A stretch of DNA of 64,000 nucleotides from Streptomyces sp. NBC_01428 (GCF_036231965.1 NZ_CP109499.1:7006001-7070000), one strand, 5' to 3'. Shown: positions 45,414-54,712, numbered from the stretch's first letter. Numbers and translations: made by a program. The notes: generated from the sequence alone by a model not told the origin.

Positions 45414-46682
45414 TCAGGCGCCGGTGACCTCGACCGCGGCCAGGCTCTTCTTGCCCCGGCGCAGCACCAGCCACCGTCCGTGCAGCAGGTCCTCCACGGC
45501 GGGGACCGCGTCCTCGGCGGCGACCTTCACGTTGTTCACGTAGGCGCCGCCCTCCTTCACCGTGCGGCGGGCGGCCGACTTACTGGCCACCAGACCGACC
45601 TCGGCGAAGAGGTCCACGACGAGACCCGGCTCGGCGACCCGGATGTGCGGCACCTCCGAGAGGGCCGCGCTCAGCGTCCGCTCGTCGAGCCCGGCCAGCT
45701 CGCCCTGTCCGAAGAGCGCCTTCGACGCGGCGATCACGGCGGCCGTCTGGTCGGCGCCGTGCACCAGCGTCGTCAGCTCCTCGGCCAGCGCACGCTGCGC
45801 GGCCCGCGCCTGCGGCCGCTCCTCCGTCTGCCGCTCCAGCTCCTCCAGCTCCTCGCGGGACCGGAAGGACAGGATGCGCAGGTACGTCGAGACGTCCCGG
45901 TCGTCCACGTTCAGCCAGAACTGGTAGAAGGCGTACGGCGTCGTCATCTCGGGGTCGAGCCAGATGGCGCCGCCCTCGGTCTTGCCGAACTTGGTGCCGT
46001 CCGCCTTCGTCATCAGCGGCGTCGCCAGCGCGTGCACATGGGCCCCCGGCTCCAGCCGGTGGATCAGGTCCAGGCCCGCCGTGAGGTTGCCCCACTGGTC
46101 GCTGCCGCCCTGCTGGAGCGTGCAGCCGTACCGGCGGTACAGCTCGAGGAAGTCCATGCCCTGGAGCAGCTGGTAGCTGAACTCCGTGTAGCTGATGCCC
46201 TCCTCGGACTCCAGCCGGCGGGCGACCGAGTCCTTGGTGAGCATCTTGTTGACGCGGAAGTGCTTGCCGATGTCCCGCAGGAACTCGATGGCCGACAGAC
46301 CGGCCGTCCAGTCCAGGTTGTTCACCATGACCGCGGCGTTCTCGCCCTCGAAGGACAGGAACGGCTCGATCTGCGAGCGCAGGCGCGTCACCCAGTTCGC
46401 GACCGTCTCCGGGTCGTTCAGCGTGCGCTCCGCCGTCGGCCGCGGGTCACCGATCTGCCCCGTCGCCCCGCCGACCAGCGCGAGGGGGCGCAGGCCCGCC
46501 TGCTGGAGCCGGCGCATCGTGAGCACCTGCACCAGGTGGCCGACGTGCAGGCTCGCCGCGGTCGGGTCGAAGCCGCAATAGAACGTGACGGGACCGTCCG
46601 CGAGCGCCTTGCGCAAAGCATCTTCGTCGGTGGACAGGGAGAACAGCCCCCGCCACTTCAGCTCGTCGACGATGTCCGTCAC
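45414..46682 (-). CDS. tyrS: Tyrosyl-tRNA synthetase
   Basis: Class I aminoacyl-tRNA synthetase charging tRNA-Tyr, 422 residues. The HIGH motif is HVGH (46-49), the tyrosine-binding CGFDPTAASLH precedes it, and the KMSKS loop reads KFGKT (about residue 231-235), as usual for this branch. The C-terminal S4 RNA-binding domain (about 355-418) ends LVLRRGKKSLAAVEV. The GTG at 46682 has AAGGAG upstream. No T-box leader is visible in the short 45-bp spacer to tldE. Confidence 0.95.
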   Translation of the reverse strand: MTDIVDELKWRGLFSLSTDEDALRKALADGPVTFYCGFDPTAASLHVGHLVQVLTMRRLQQAGLRPLALVGGATGQIGDPRPTAERTLNDPETVANWVTRLRSQIEPFLSFEGENAAVMVNNLDWTAGLSAIEFLRDIGKHFRVNKMLTKDSVARRLESEEGISYTEFSYQLLQGMDFLELYRRYGCTLQQGGSDQWGNLTAGLDLIHRLEPGAHVHALATPLMTKADGTKFGKTEGGAIWLDPEMTTPYAFYQFWLNVDDRDVSTYLRILSFRSREELEELERQTEERPQARAAQRALAEELTTLVHGADQTAAVIAASKALFGQGELAGLDERTLSAALSEVPHIRVAEPGLVVDLFAEVGLVASKSAARRTVKEGGAYVNNVKVAAEDAVPAVEDLLHGRWLVLRRGKKSLAAVEVTGA

Positions 46683-46727
46683 GATTCTCGTATCTCCTTG
46701 GGGTGGTCTCGTGGATCAGGTACGAGG

Positions 46728-48122
46728 TTATACGCCCTGGCTGACGGAACTCATATTGAAGTCCGGCACCCGCAGCGCGGGCATCGCAGCCCGGGTGAAC
46801 CAGTCGCTCCATTCACGCGGCAGCGTCTTCTCCGTCCGCCCCGCCTCGGTGGCCCGGCCGAGCAGGCCCACCGGCGACTCGTTGAAGCGGAAGTTGTTCA
46901 CCGCGCCGACGACCTGGCCCTTCTCGACCAGGTAGACGCCGTCCCGGGTGAGCCCGGTCAGCAGCAGCGTCGCCGGGTCGACCTCACGGATGTACCAGAG
47001 GCAGGTGAGCAGCAGACCGCGCTCGGTGGCGGCGACCATGTCCTCCAGCGACCGGTCCTCGCCGCCGTCCAGGACGAGGTTCCCGATCGACGGCGTCACC
47101 GGCAGCCCGGTCAGCTCCGCGCTGTGCCGGGTGGTGGACAGGTGCCGCAACTCGCCCTCCCGGATCCAGTCGGTCGCCGTCAGCGGCAGCCCGTTGTCGA
47201 ACACGGAGGCGTCGTCGCCCGAGGAGTGCGCCAGTACGAACGGCGCGGACTCCAGGCCCGGCTCGTTCGGGTCGCTGCGCAGCGTCAGCGGCAGCTCGGT
47301 GAGCCGCTCGCCGATGCGGGTGCCGCCGCCCGGCTTGCTGAACACCGTCCGGCCCTCGGCGGCGTCCCGGGCGGCCGCCGACCACATCTGGTAGATCATC
47401 AGGTCCGCGACGGCGGTCGGCGGCAGCAGCGTCTCGTAGCGCCCGGCGGGCAGGTCGACATGCCGCTCCGCCCAGCCGAGCCGCACCGCCAGCTCCGCGT
47501 CGAGCGCGGCCGGATCGACGTCCTTGAAGTCCCGCGTCGAGCGCCCCGCCCACGCCGAACGCGTCCGGTCCGGGGACTTGGCGTTCAGCTCCAGCGTCCC
47601 GTTCGGCTGGTCGTGCCGCAGCCGCAGCCCGGTCGACGTACCGACGTAGCTGGTGACGAGCTCGTGGTTGGCGAAGCCGTACAGCTCCCGGCCGCCCGCC
47701 CGCGCGCGGGCGAACGACTCGCCCAGCGCCGGCGCGAAGTCGGCGAACACCGCGGACGAGGTCTCGGCCGGCGCGTCCGCGAAGTCGGGGGACTCGGCCA
47801 CGCCCGTCACGAGCGGCCGGCCGTCCTCGGCGGGACCGGCACCCCGTGCCGCCGCCTCGGCCGCCCGCACCAGCGGCTCCAGCTCGTCGGCGGTCACCGC
47901 CGAACGCGAGACGACACCCGAGGCGGTGCCCTCGCGGCCGTCGACCGTGGCGATCACGGTGAGCGTGCGCCCGCGGGTGACCCCGTTGGTGGTCAGGGCG
48001 TTGCCCGCCCAGCGCAGGTTGGCGGAGGACTCCTCGTCGGCGATCACCACACAGCCGTCGGCCCGGGACAGTTCGAGGGCGCGCTCGACGACCTCGTGCG
48101 GCTTGTTGGTACGGGCGCTCAT
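46728..48122 (-). CDS. tldE: TldE/PmbA-type metalloprotease partner protein
   Basis: A 464-residue TldD/PmbA-family protein lacking the HExxxH zinc motif, hence the TldE (PmbA) partner. It has the N-terminal domain and the C-terminal beta barrel with LLLTGLTRDGVYLVEKGQVVGAVNNFRFNESP (quoted in part: GAVNNFRFNESP near 412-423). In E. coli the TldD-TldE heterodimer degrades unfolded peptides and trims microcin B17 and other RiPP precursors. The ATG at 48122 overlaps the tldD stop by 4 bp. Confidence 0.92.
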   Translation of the reverse strand: MSARTNKPHEVVERALELSRADGCVVIADEESSANLRWAGNALTTNGVTRGRTLTVIATVDGREGTASGVVSRSAVTADELEPLVRAAEAAARGAGPAEDGRPLVTGVAESPDFADAPAETSSAVFADFAPALGESFARARAGGRELYGFANHELVTSYVGTSTGLRLRHDQPNGTLELNAKSPDRTRSAWAGRSTRDFKDVDPAALDAELAVRLGWAERHVDLPAGRYETLLPPTAVADLMIYQMWSAAARDAAEGRTVFSKPGGGTRIGERLTELPLTLRSDPNEPGLESAPFVLAHSSGDDASVFDNGLPLTATDWIREGELRHLSTTRHSAELTGLPVTPSIGNLVLDGGEDRSLEDMVAATERGLLLTCLWYIREVDPATLLLTGLTRDGVYLVEKGQVVGAVNNFRFNESPVGLLGRATEAGRTEKTLPREWSDWFTRAAMPALRVPDFNMSSVSQGV

Positions 48123-49642
48123 CGACCGGCCTCCTGCGTCGTGTTCAGAATGTTGACGCCCTTGAAGAGGGCGGAGGGGCAGCCGTGCGAGACCGCGGCG
48201 ACCTGGCCCGGCTGGGCCTTGCCGCAGTTGAAGGCACCACCCAGGACGTAGGTCTGCGGACCGCCCACCGCCGCCATCGAACCCCAGAAGTCGGTGGTCG
48301 TGGCCTGGTACGCGACATCACGGAGCTGACCCGCGATCCGGCCGTTCTCGATCCGGAAGAAGCGCTGCCCGGTGAACTGGAAGTTGTAGCGCTGCATGTC
48401 GATGGACCAGGAGCGGTCGCCCACGACGTAGATACCGCGGTCGACACCCCCGATCAGGTCCTCCGTCGACAGGCCGCCCGGGTCCGGTTGGAGCGACACG
48501 TTCGCCATGCGCTGCACCGGCACGTGCCCGGGGGAGTCGGCGTAGGCGCAGCCGTTGGAGCGGTCGAAGCCGGTCAGCTTCGCGATGCGCCGGTCCAGCT
48601 GGTACCCGACGAGCGTGCCGTCCTTGACGAGGTCCCAGGACTGGCCGGCGACCCCCTCGTCGTCGTACCCGACGGTCGCGAGGCCGTGCTCGGCGGTGCG
48701 GTCACCGGTGACGTTCATCAGCTCCGAGCCGTACCGCAGCTTGCCGAGCTGGTCGAAGGTGGCGAACGACGTTCCCGCGTACGCCGCCTCGTAGCCGAGC
48801 GCACGGTCCAGCTCGGTGGCGTGCCCGATGGACTCGTGGATCGTCAGCCACAGGTTGGACGGGTCGACGACCAGGTCGTACACCCCCGCCTCGACGCTCG
48901 GCGCGCGCATCTTCTCGGCGAGCAGCGCGGGGATGCTCTCCAGTTCGGCGTCCCAGTCCCAGCCGGTGCCCCGCAGGTACTCCCAGCCGCGTCCGACCGG
49001 AGGCGCGATCGTCCGCATCGAGTCGAACTCGCCGCTCGACTCGTCCACCGCGACCGCGGTGAGCTGCGGATGCAGCCGCACCCGCTGCTGCGTGGTCACG
49101 GTGCCCGCGGTGTCCGCGTAGAACTTGTTCTCGTGCACCGACATCAGCGACGCGTCGACGTGGTTGACGCCGTCGGCCGCCAGCAGCCGCGCGCTCCAGT
49201 CGGCGAGCAGCCCCGCCTTCTCCTCGTCCGGCACCGAGAACGGATCGATCTCGTACGAGGAGATCCACGTCCGGTCGGCGTGCACCGGCTCGTCCGCCAG
49301 CTCGACCCGCTCGTCGGAACCGGCCGCTTTGATCACCTGGGCCGACAGCTTCGCCATCGCCACGGCCTGCGAGGCGACCTTCGCCGCCGCGTCCATCGTC
49401 AGATCGACGCCCGACGCGAACCCCCAGGTCCCGCCGTGCACCACGCGCACCGCGTAGCCCAGGTCCGTGGTGTCCGACGACCCGGCCGGCTTGGCGTCGC
49501 GCAACCGCAGGGTCGCGCTGCGCACCCGCTCGAACCGGAAGTCCGCGTGCGCCGCGCCGAGCGCCCGCGCCCGCGCGAGCGCGGCGTCCGCGAGGGCGCG
49601 CAGCGGCAGCGCCGTGAACGCTTCGTCGATGGAATGAGGCAC
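48119..49642 (-). CDS. tldD: TldD zinc metalloprotease subunit
   Basis: Catalytic subunit of the TldD-TldE protease, 507 residues. The zinc motif HESIGH is at about residues 270-275, followed by ATELDRALGYEAAYAG. Further family landmarks are SDTTDLGYAVRV and the C-terminal VLGGAFNCGKAQPGQ, which carries the third-ligand region. The GTG at 49642 has GGGAG upstream. It is translationally coupled to tldE. Divergent from fabG, whose promoter must share the 248-bp spacer. Confidence 0.93.
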   Translation of the reverse strand: MPHSIDEAFTALPLRALADAALARARALGAAHADFRFERVRSATLRLRDAKPAGSSDTTDLGYAVRVVHGGTWGFASGVDLTMDAAAKVASQAVAMAKLSAQVIKAAGSDERVELADEPVHADRTWISSYEIDPFSVPDEEKAGLLADWSARLLAADGVNHVDASLMSVHENKFYADTAGTVTTQQRVRLHPQLTAVAVDESSGEFDSMRTIAPPVGRGWEYLRGTGWDWDAELESIPALLAEKMRAPSVEAGVYDLVVDPSNLWLTIHESIGHATELDRALGYEAAYAGTSFATFDQLGKLRYGSELMNVTGDRTAEHGLATVGYDDEGVAGQSWDLVKDGTLVGYQLDRRIAKLTGFDRSNGCAYADSPGHVPVQRMANVSLQPDPGGLSTEDLIGGVDRGIYVVGDRSWSIDMQRYNFQFTGQRFFRIENGRIAGQLRDVAYQATTTDFWGSMAAVGGPQTYVLGGAFNCGKAQPGQVAAVSHGCPSALFKGVNILNTTQEAGR

Positions 49643-49890
49643 CGAGGTCTCCCTGCTGTCGTGGCCTGTCGGGTCCGATCATGTCGCGCGGGACGGCTCC
49701 GGGGCCACGTCTTTCGGTTGACCGGGCGCTTTTTCGGCCGGGCCTCCCCGGCTTTCTGTAGGGACCCGACAGAGGGCACCCGAACCCACTGTCGGTGCCC
49801 GATTCTCTGACAGGCCGGACGGACCGATAGGTTTTCGAGGTAGGCGCCTGTCACGCAGGGGTTCCCGTCCGCTATCGAAAGGGTGATCCG

Positions 49891-50610
49891 TTGAGCCGCT
49901 CGGTTCTCGTCACCGGAGGCAACCGAGGCATCGGCCTCGCCATCGCCCGCGCATTCGCCGACGCAGGCGACAAGGTCGCGATCACATACCGGTCCGGTGA
50001 GCCGCCGGCCGCCCTCATGGATCTGGGGTGCCTTGCCGTCAAGTGCGACATCACCGACACCGAGCAGGTGGAGCAGGCCTACAAGGAGATCGAGGCCGAG
50101 CACGGCCCGGTCGAGGTCCTCGTCGCCAACGCCGGCGTCACCAAGGACCAGCTGCTGATGCGCATGTCCGAGGAGGACTTCACCTCGGTCATCGACACCA
50201 ACCTGACCGGCGCCTTCCGCGTCGTCAAGCGCGCCAACCGCGGCATGCTGCGGGCCAAGAAGGGCCGCGTCGTCCTCATCTCGTCGGTGGTCGGACTGCT
50301 CGGCTCCGCGGGCCAGGCGAACTACGCCGCCTCCAAGGCCGCCCTCGTCGGCTTCGCGCGCTCGCTCGCCCGGGAACTCGGCTCGCGCAACCTCACCTTC
50401 AACGTCGTCGCGCCCGGCTTCGTCGACACCGACATGACGCAGGCGCTCACCGACGAGCAGCGCGCGAACATCGTGTCGCAGGTGCCGCTGGGCCGTTACG
50501 CGAAGCCCGAGGAGATCGCCGCGACGGTGCGGTTCCTCGCCTCGGACGACGCCTCGTACATCACTGGAGCCGTCATCCCGGTTGACGGCGGACTGGGAAT
50601 GGGTCACTGA
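49891..50610 (+). CDS. fabG: 3-oxoacyl-ACP reductase FabG
   Basis: NADPH-dependent beta-ketoacyl-ACP reductase, 239 residues. Motifs are TGGNRGIG (8-15), NAG (80-82), Ser131-132, and YAASK with Tyr145/Lys149. The end ITGAVIPVDGGLGMGH is typical for the type II fatty acid synthase enzyme. It starts at a TTG (49891) with GAAAGGG upstream, which is uncommon in this window. The fabI gene starts six bases after its stop, so the reductive steps of elongation are encoded as a pair. Confidence 0.93.
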   Translation: MSRSVLVTGGNRGIGLAIARAFADAGDKVAITYRSGEPPAALMDLGCLAVKCDITDTEQVEQAYKEIEAEHGPVEVLVANAGVTKDQLLMRMSEEDFTSVIDTNLTGAFRVVKRANRGMLRAKKGRVVLISSVVGLLGSAGQANYAASKAALVGFARSLARELGSRNLTFNVVAPGFVDTDMTQALTDEQRANIVSQVPLGRYAKPEEIAATVRFLASDDASYITGAVIPVDGGLGMGH

Positions 50611-50615
50611 TCACC

Positions 50616-51383
50616 ATGAGCGGAATTCTCGAGGGCAAGCGCGTCCTGATCACCGGTGTGCTGATGGAGTCCTCCATCGCCTTCCACACCGCCAAGCTGG
50701 CCCAGGAGCAGGGCGCCGAGATCATCCTGACCGCGTTCCCGCGGCCCACGCTGACCGAGCGCATCGCGAGGAAGCTCCCGAAGCCCACGAAGGTCATCGA
50801 GCTCGACGTCACCAACGACGAGCACCTCGCCCGTCTCGCCGACCTCGTCAGCGAGGAGCTGGGCGGCCTCGACGGCGTCGTGCACTCCATCGGCTTCGCG
50901 CCGCAGGACGCCCTCGGCGGCAACTTCCTCAACACGCCGTTCGAGTCGGTGGCCACGGCCATGCACGTCTCGGCGTTCTCCCTGAAGTCGCTGACCATGG
51001 CCTGCCTGCCGCTGATGCAGAGCGGCGGCTCGGTCGTCGGCCTCACCTTCGACGCGCAGTACGCGTGGCCCCAGTACGACTGGATGGGCCCGGCCAAGGC
51101 CGCCCTGGAGGCCACCAACCGCTACCTCGCCCGCGACCTGGGCAAGCAGAACGTGCGCTCCAACCTCATCTCCGCGGGCCCCATCGGCTCGATGGCCGCC
51201 AAGTCCATCCCGGGCTTCAGCGAGCTGGCCTCCGTGTGGGACTCCCGCGCCCCCCTGGAGTGGGACCTCAAGGACCCCGAGCCCGCGGGCAAGGGCGTCG
51301 TCGCCCTGCTGAGCGACTGGTTCCCGAAGACCACCGGCGAGATCATCCACGTGGACGGCGGCCTGCACGCCATCGGCGCGTAA
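50616..51383 (+). CDS. fabI: Enoyl-ACP reductase FabI (InhA-like)
   Basis: NADH-dependent enoyl-ACP reductase, last step of the elongation cycle, 255 residues. The N-terminal nucleotide motif is ITGVLMESSIA, and the catalytic residues match InhA with Phe145, Tyr154 and Lys161 (YDWMGPAK). The ATG at 50616 follows fabG by five bases. In mycobacteria the homologous mabA-inhA pair is an operon and the target of isoniazid; this pair has the same order. A terminator lies 17 bp downstream. Confidence 0.95.
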   Translation: MSGILEGKRVLITGVLMESSIAFHTAKLAQEQGAEIILTAFPRPTLTERIARKLPKPTKVIELDVTNDEHLARLADLVSEELGGLDGVVHSIGFAPQDALGGNFLNTPFESVATAMHVSAFSLKSLTMACLPLMQSGGSVVGLTFDAQYAWPQYDWMGPAKAALEATNRYLARDLGKQNVRSNLISAGPIGSMAAKSIPGFSELASVWDSRAPLEWDLKDPEPAGKGVVALLSDWFPKTTGEIIHVDGGLHAIGA

Positions 51384-51399
51384 CACCCACGCCCGGTCC

Positions 51400-51438
51400 G
51401 ACGCCCCGTTTCCCGCAGCTCGCGGGGGACGGGGCGTC
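51400..51438. terminator. Terminator hairpin after fabI
   Basis: GACGCCCCGT (51400-51409) pairs with ACGGGGCGTC (51429-51438), with a nested CCCGC/GCGGG hairpin inside. It starts 17 bp after the fabI stop. Confidence 0.8.
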
Positions 51439-51535
51439 CCCCGTTCGGCCTACTCGGCCGGGCGCCCGGGGTACCCCGGCACGCAGTCTGGGAAGACGCA
51501 CCGCCCCGCAGCCGTACGGCCGAGGAGGTCCCCTT

Positions 51536-51895
51536 GTGCGCCTGTCCCGCCGCGTTGCCCCGGCGCTCGCCGCTGTCACCCTGGTGATGGCCGTTCCGAC
51601 CGACGCGATACCCCGGACGTCGGGCGACGACGACGGCACCGGCCTCGCCCGCTCCGCGCGGGCCCAGCCCTTCGGCGCCGACTGCCGGACCACCGTGACC
51701 GGCTCGCACGTCGTGGCGTACTGCCACAACCCCTATGTGGACACCGACACCGTCCGGCTGCACGTCGAGTGCGCCCGCTGGTGGGACGTCGACACGGACA
51801 GTGCCCCCGTCGACGTCGCGCCGGCGCTGACCGTCCGGCTGACCGGGCGGTGCTGGAAGGAGATCCGCGCCGTCTGGATCACGCACGGCACCTGA
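51536..51895 (+). CDS. Small secreted hypothetical protein
   Basis: A 119-residue precursor with a clear signal peptide (RLSRRVAPALAAVTLVMAVPTDA, cleaved near residue 24). The mature part holds four cysteines (in GADCRTTV, AYCHNP, VECARWW and GRCWKE) that could form two disulfides, and several Trp residues. No known family is recognised. The GTG at 51536 has AGGAGG seven bases upstream. It converges on the GntR gene with only three bases between stop codons. Confidence 0.8.
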   Translation: MRLSRRVAPALAAVTLVMAVPTDAIPRTSGDDDGTGLARSARAQPFGADCRTTVTGSHVVAYCHNPYVDTDTVRLHVECARWWDVDTDSAPVDVAPALTVRLTGRCWKEIRAVWITHGT

Positions 51896-51898
51896 CGG

Positions 51899-52609
51899 TC
51901 AGCCGCGGCCGGCCCCCAGCGCCCGCCCCTGGGCGTCCAGCCGCCCCGGCCGGCACATGAACGCGTAGCTCCCCGCCTCCTCGGCCGCGGCCTCCGGGGC
52001 GCCCGAGCGGATCGCGTCGACGAGCCGGGCGTGGTCCATGTGACTCTCCGGCGTCAGCTCCGCGCCCACGTCCTCGCGCAGCCAGTCGCGCAGCACCTCG
52101 CCCAGGTCCGCGTACATCGCCGTCATGACGTCGTTGTGGGACGCGGCCACCACGGCCAGGTGGAAGGTCGCGTCGGCGGTCACGAAGGCCTCCGTGTCAC
52201 CCGACTCCCAGGCCTCCTCCCGGCGTACGAGGAGGGCGTCCAGTTGCTTGAGATCGCGCTCGGTGCGCCGCTCGGACGCCAGCGCGGCGGCGCTCGACTC
52301 CAGCGTGGACCGCAGCTCGGCGATGTGCCGGGGGTCGGCGTCCGCGAACCTGCGGTGCATCACACCCGCCAGCTCACTGGTCGCCACGACATAGGTGCCC
52401 GAGCCCTGCCGGATGTCCAGCAGACCGTTGTGGGCCAGCGCCCGGACGGCCTCGCGCACCGTGTTGCGGGCGACACCGAGCTGGTCGACGAGTTCCGGCT
52501 CGGTGGGGATGCGGGAGCCCACCGGCCACTCGCCCGAGGTGATCTGGGTCCGCAGCTCGGCGATGACCTGCTCGGACAGTGCCGAACGGCGGGGGTGGCT
52601 CAACGGCAT
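51899..52609 (-). CDS. GntR family transcriptional regulator (FadR subfamily)
   Basis: A 236-residue regulator with an N-terminal winged helix (SEQVIAELRTQITSGEWPVGSRIPTEPEL, then GVARNTVREAVRALAHNGLLDIRQGSGTYV, residues about 11-73) and a C-terminal helical FCD ligand domain. Metal-binding histidines are in TFHLAVVAASHND and ESHMDH. It is divergent from the MFS gene and should control it; a candidate operator overlaps the MFS promoter. The ligand is unknown. The ATG at 52609 is used. Confidence 0.9.
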   Translation of the reverse strand: MPLSHPRRSALSEQVIAELRTQITSGEWPVGSRIPTEPELVDQLGVARNTVREAVRALAHNGLLDIRQGSGTYVVATSELAGVMHRRFADADPRHIAELRSTLESSAAALASERRTERDLKQLDALLVRREEAWESGDTEAFVTADATFHLAVVAASHNDVMTAMYADLGEVLRDWLREDVGAELTPESHMDHARLVDAIRSGAPEAAAEEAGSYAFMCRPGRLDAQGRALGAGRG

Positions 52610-52691
52610 GACGGTCCTTCGTACGGGCCCGGGTGCGGTCGGTCGCGCGGGCCGGAGATTCCGGAGATTAACGCAGCGGGTTCAGCGGGAG

Positions 52692-52729
52692 TGGACAGCC
52701 AATCATCCCATGATTCTATGATGGGCGTC
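52692..52729 (+). promoter_or_regulatory. Promoter and candidate GntR operator for a leaderless MFS transcript
   Basis: TGGACA (52692-52697) and TATGAT (52717-52722) form a recognisable -35/-10 pair with a slightly long 19-base spacer. The -10 ends seven bases before the ATG at 52730, so the transcript likely starts at the start codon. The inverted repeat ATCAT-CCC-ATGAT (52702-52714) lies inside the spacer, where a bound repressor would block polymerase. Confidence 0.6.
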
Positions 52730-54019
52730 ATGGCAAGCGAGGAGACCCGGACGACGATGACGTCCCCACCGACAGACCGGCCCACCGAGAGCACGACGGC
52801 CCGGCGGCCCGCCCCGCGCGCGTGGGCGACGCGACTCGTGGTCGTGGGCATCGTCCTCACCGCCCTGAACCTGCGTCCGGCCATCACCAGCCTCGGCGCC
52901 CTCCTCGAAGAGGTGCGCGACGGGCTCGGCATGAGCGGCAGCGTCGCCGGACTGCTCACGTCCGTGCCGCCGCTCTGCTTCGCCGTCTTCGGCGTGACGG
53001 CTCCCCGGCTCGCCCGCCGCTTCGGGCCCGCCGCGGTCGTCTGCGCCGGCATGGCCGCCATCGCGGCCGGCCTCGCGCTGCGCCCCTTCATCGGGGGGAC
53101 GGCCGGGTTCCTGGCCGCCAGCGCGCTCGCGCTCATGGGCATCGCCGTCAGCAACGTCCTGATGCCCGTGATCGTCAAGCGCTGGTTCCCGGACCGGGTC
53201 GGCTCCATGACGGGCCTGTACTCGATGGCGCTCGCGCTCGGCACCTCGCTCGCCGCCGCCGTCACCGTGCCCATGACCGACGCCCTGGGCGGCTCGTGGA
53301 GGTCCGGACTCGTGGTCTGGGCGGGCCTCGCCGCGGCGGCCGTGCTCCCGTGGATCCCGCTCGTCCGCGCGCGGGGCACCGCTCCCGGCTCCGCCGAGCA
53401 GGCGCCCGCGGGCGCCCGCCAGGAAGCCCCCGCGCTGCGCATCACCCGCAGCCGTACGGCCTGGGCCCTTGCCGTCTTCTTCGGCCTCCAGGCCACCGCC
53501 GCCTACATCACCATGGGCTGGATGGCACAGATCTTCCGCGACGCCGGCGTCGCCGCGGGCACCGCGGGACTGCTCCTCGCGGTCACCATGGTGATGGGCG
53601 TGCCGCTGGCCTTCGTCATCCCGCGCCTCGCCACCCGGCTGCCCCACCAGGGCCCCATCGTGGTCGCCCTCGGTGTCTGCGGACTCGCCGGATACGCGGG
53701 CCTCTACCTCGCCCCGGCGGGCGGCGCCTGGGCCTGGGCGGTGCTCCTCGGCATCTCCAACTGCGCCTTCCCGCTGGCCCTCACCATGGTCGGCATGCGG
53801 GCCAGGACCGGCGCCGGTGTCGTCCAGCTGTCGGCGTTCTCCCAGAGCACCGGCTACCTCCTGTCGATCCCCGGCCCGCTGCTCGTCGGCGTCCTCTACC
53901 AGCACAGCGGCGGCTGGGGACTCCCGCTCGCGCTCATGGCCGGGCTGATGATCCCGCAGATCGCGGTCGGCATCCTCGCGGGCCGCAACCGGACGGTCGA
54001 GGACGAGCTGGCCGGCTGA
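52730..54019 (+). CDS. Major facilitator superfamily transporter, CynX/NimT type
   Basis: A 429-residue MFS permease with twelve predicted membrane segments. LTALNLRPAITSLGALLEEVRDGLGMS (part: NLRPAITSLG) near residues 43-60 is the signature of the CynX/NimT family, which includes cyanate and 2-nitroimidazole transporters. The ATG at 52730 lacks a ribosome site and lies seven bases after a -10 element. A divergent GntR regulator lies 120 bp upstream, and a 38-residue membrane peptide gene follows 71 bp downstream. The transported compound cannot be deduced. Confidence 0.9.
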   Translation: MASEETRTTMTSPPTDRPTESTTARRPAPRAWATRLVVVGIVLTALNLRPAITSLGALLEEVRDGLGMSGSVAGLLTSVPPLCFAVFGVTAPRLARRFGPAAVVCAGMAAIAAGLALRPFIGGTAGFLAASALALMGIAVSNVLMPVIVKRWFPDRVGSMTGLYSMALALGTSLAAAVTVPMTDALGGSWRSGLVVWAGLAAAAVLPWIPLVRARGTAPGSAEQAPAGARQEAPALRITRSRTAWALAVFFGLQATAAYITMGWMAQIFRDAGVAAGTAGLLLAVTMVMGVPLAFVIPRLATRLPHQGPIVVALGVCGLAGYAGLYLAPAGGAWAWAVLLGISNCAFPLALTMVGMRARTGAGVVQLSAFSQSTGYLLSIPGPLLVGVLYQHSGGWGLPLALMAGLMIPQIAVGILAGRNRTVEDELAG

Positions 54020-54090
54020 CCCCGGCCGGCGCGGCCCGCGAACCGGGACCCGGCGGCGGCCGGGCCCACCCGGGGTGCGAGACTGACGCC

Positions 54091-54207
54091 ATGCCTGTGC
54101 TCGACCCGAACCCCCAGAACGGCCAGAAGAAGCTGCTGCTCGTGCTCGGCGCGATGCTGGCCATCACGGTGATCATCGGCATCATCGCGTCCATCGCCTC
54201 ACCGTGA
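54091..54207 (+). CDS. 38-residue transporter-associated membrane peptide (SGM_5486 type)
   Basis: A very short protein with a polar start (PVLDPNPQNGQKK) and one membrane helix (about residues 15-36, very Ile/Leu/Ala-rich). NCBI annotations of Streptomyces call such peptides SGM_5486 family transporter-associated proteins, as I recall. It lies just downstream of the MFS gene in the same direction and may be a subunit or stability factor. No Shine-Dalgarno sequence is visible, and AGACT six to seven bases before the ATG suggests leaderless expression. Confidence 0.75.
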   Translation: MPVLDPNPQNGQKKLLLVLGAMLAITVIIGIIASIASP

Positions 54208-54499
54208 ACGACCGCACCCGTCGACCGTCGGACGGCTGACCCCGCGTCGGTCCGCGGCCGACTCCCGCGTCCTGAGCACCACGGCCCCAGGGCCCCCTCC
54301 AGCGCTCTCCCGACCCCGCCGCGTCCCGCGCCGGGGCGCCGCGGAGCCCGGGGGTAGGGCTAACCCCCCGTCCCCTAGGGGGCGAGTGTCAGGGTCAAGT
54401 GGGTGGATCACCGGATGGGTCGGGGCCCGCGCAGTCCGTACCTTCGAATCGTGGCCGCGACGAGTGGCCCGCGACCACTCGAAGACCCCCGGAGGCGGC

Positions 54500-54712
54500 A
54501 TGTCGGCCCGTACGCACACCCGGATCCACCCGGCGGCGCCCGGCCGTGTGGACATCCGCCTGCCCTGGTGGGCCCTCGCTCTCCCCACGCTCGCCTTCAT
54601 CACGCTGCTGCTGATGATCCTGAACCCGTCGGACGCGCACGCCGCGGGCGGGGACCCGGCCCTCACGCACGTGTTCGAGCGCATCCAGACGGTGCTGCAC
54701 ACGGCACCGTGA
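54500..54712 (+). CDS. Small single-pass membrane protein, unknown function
   Basis: A 70-residue protein with a basic N-terminus, one membrane helix (about residues 22-41, WWALALPTLAFITLLLMI) and a short tail predicted outside (DAHAAGGDPALTHVFERIQTVLH). The ATG at 54500 has GGAGG five bases upstream; longer in-frame extensions lack support. The spacer before it (54208-54499) contains a G/C-rich inverted repeat near 54350-54385. No family is recognised. Confidence 0.7.
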   Translation: MSARTHTRIHPAAPGRVDIRLPWWALALPTLAFITLLLMILNPSDAHAAGGDPALTHVFERIQTVLHTAP

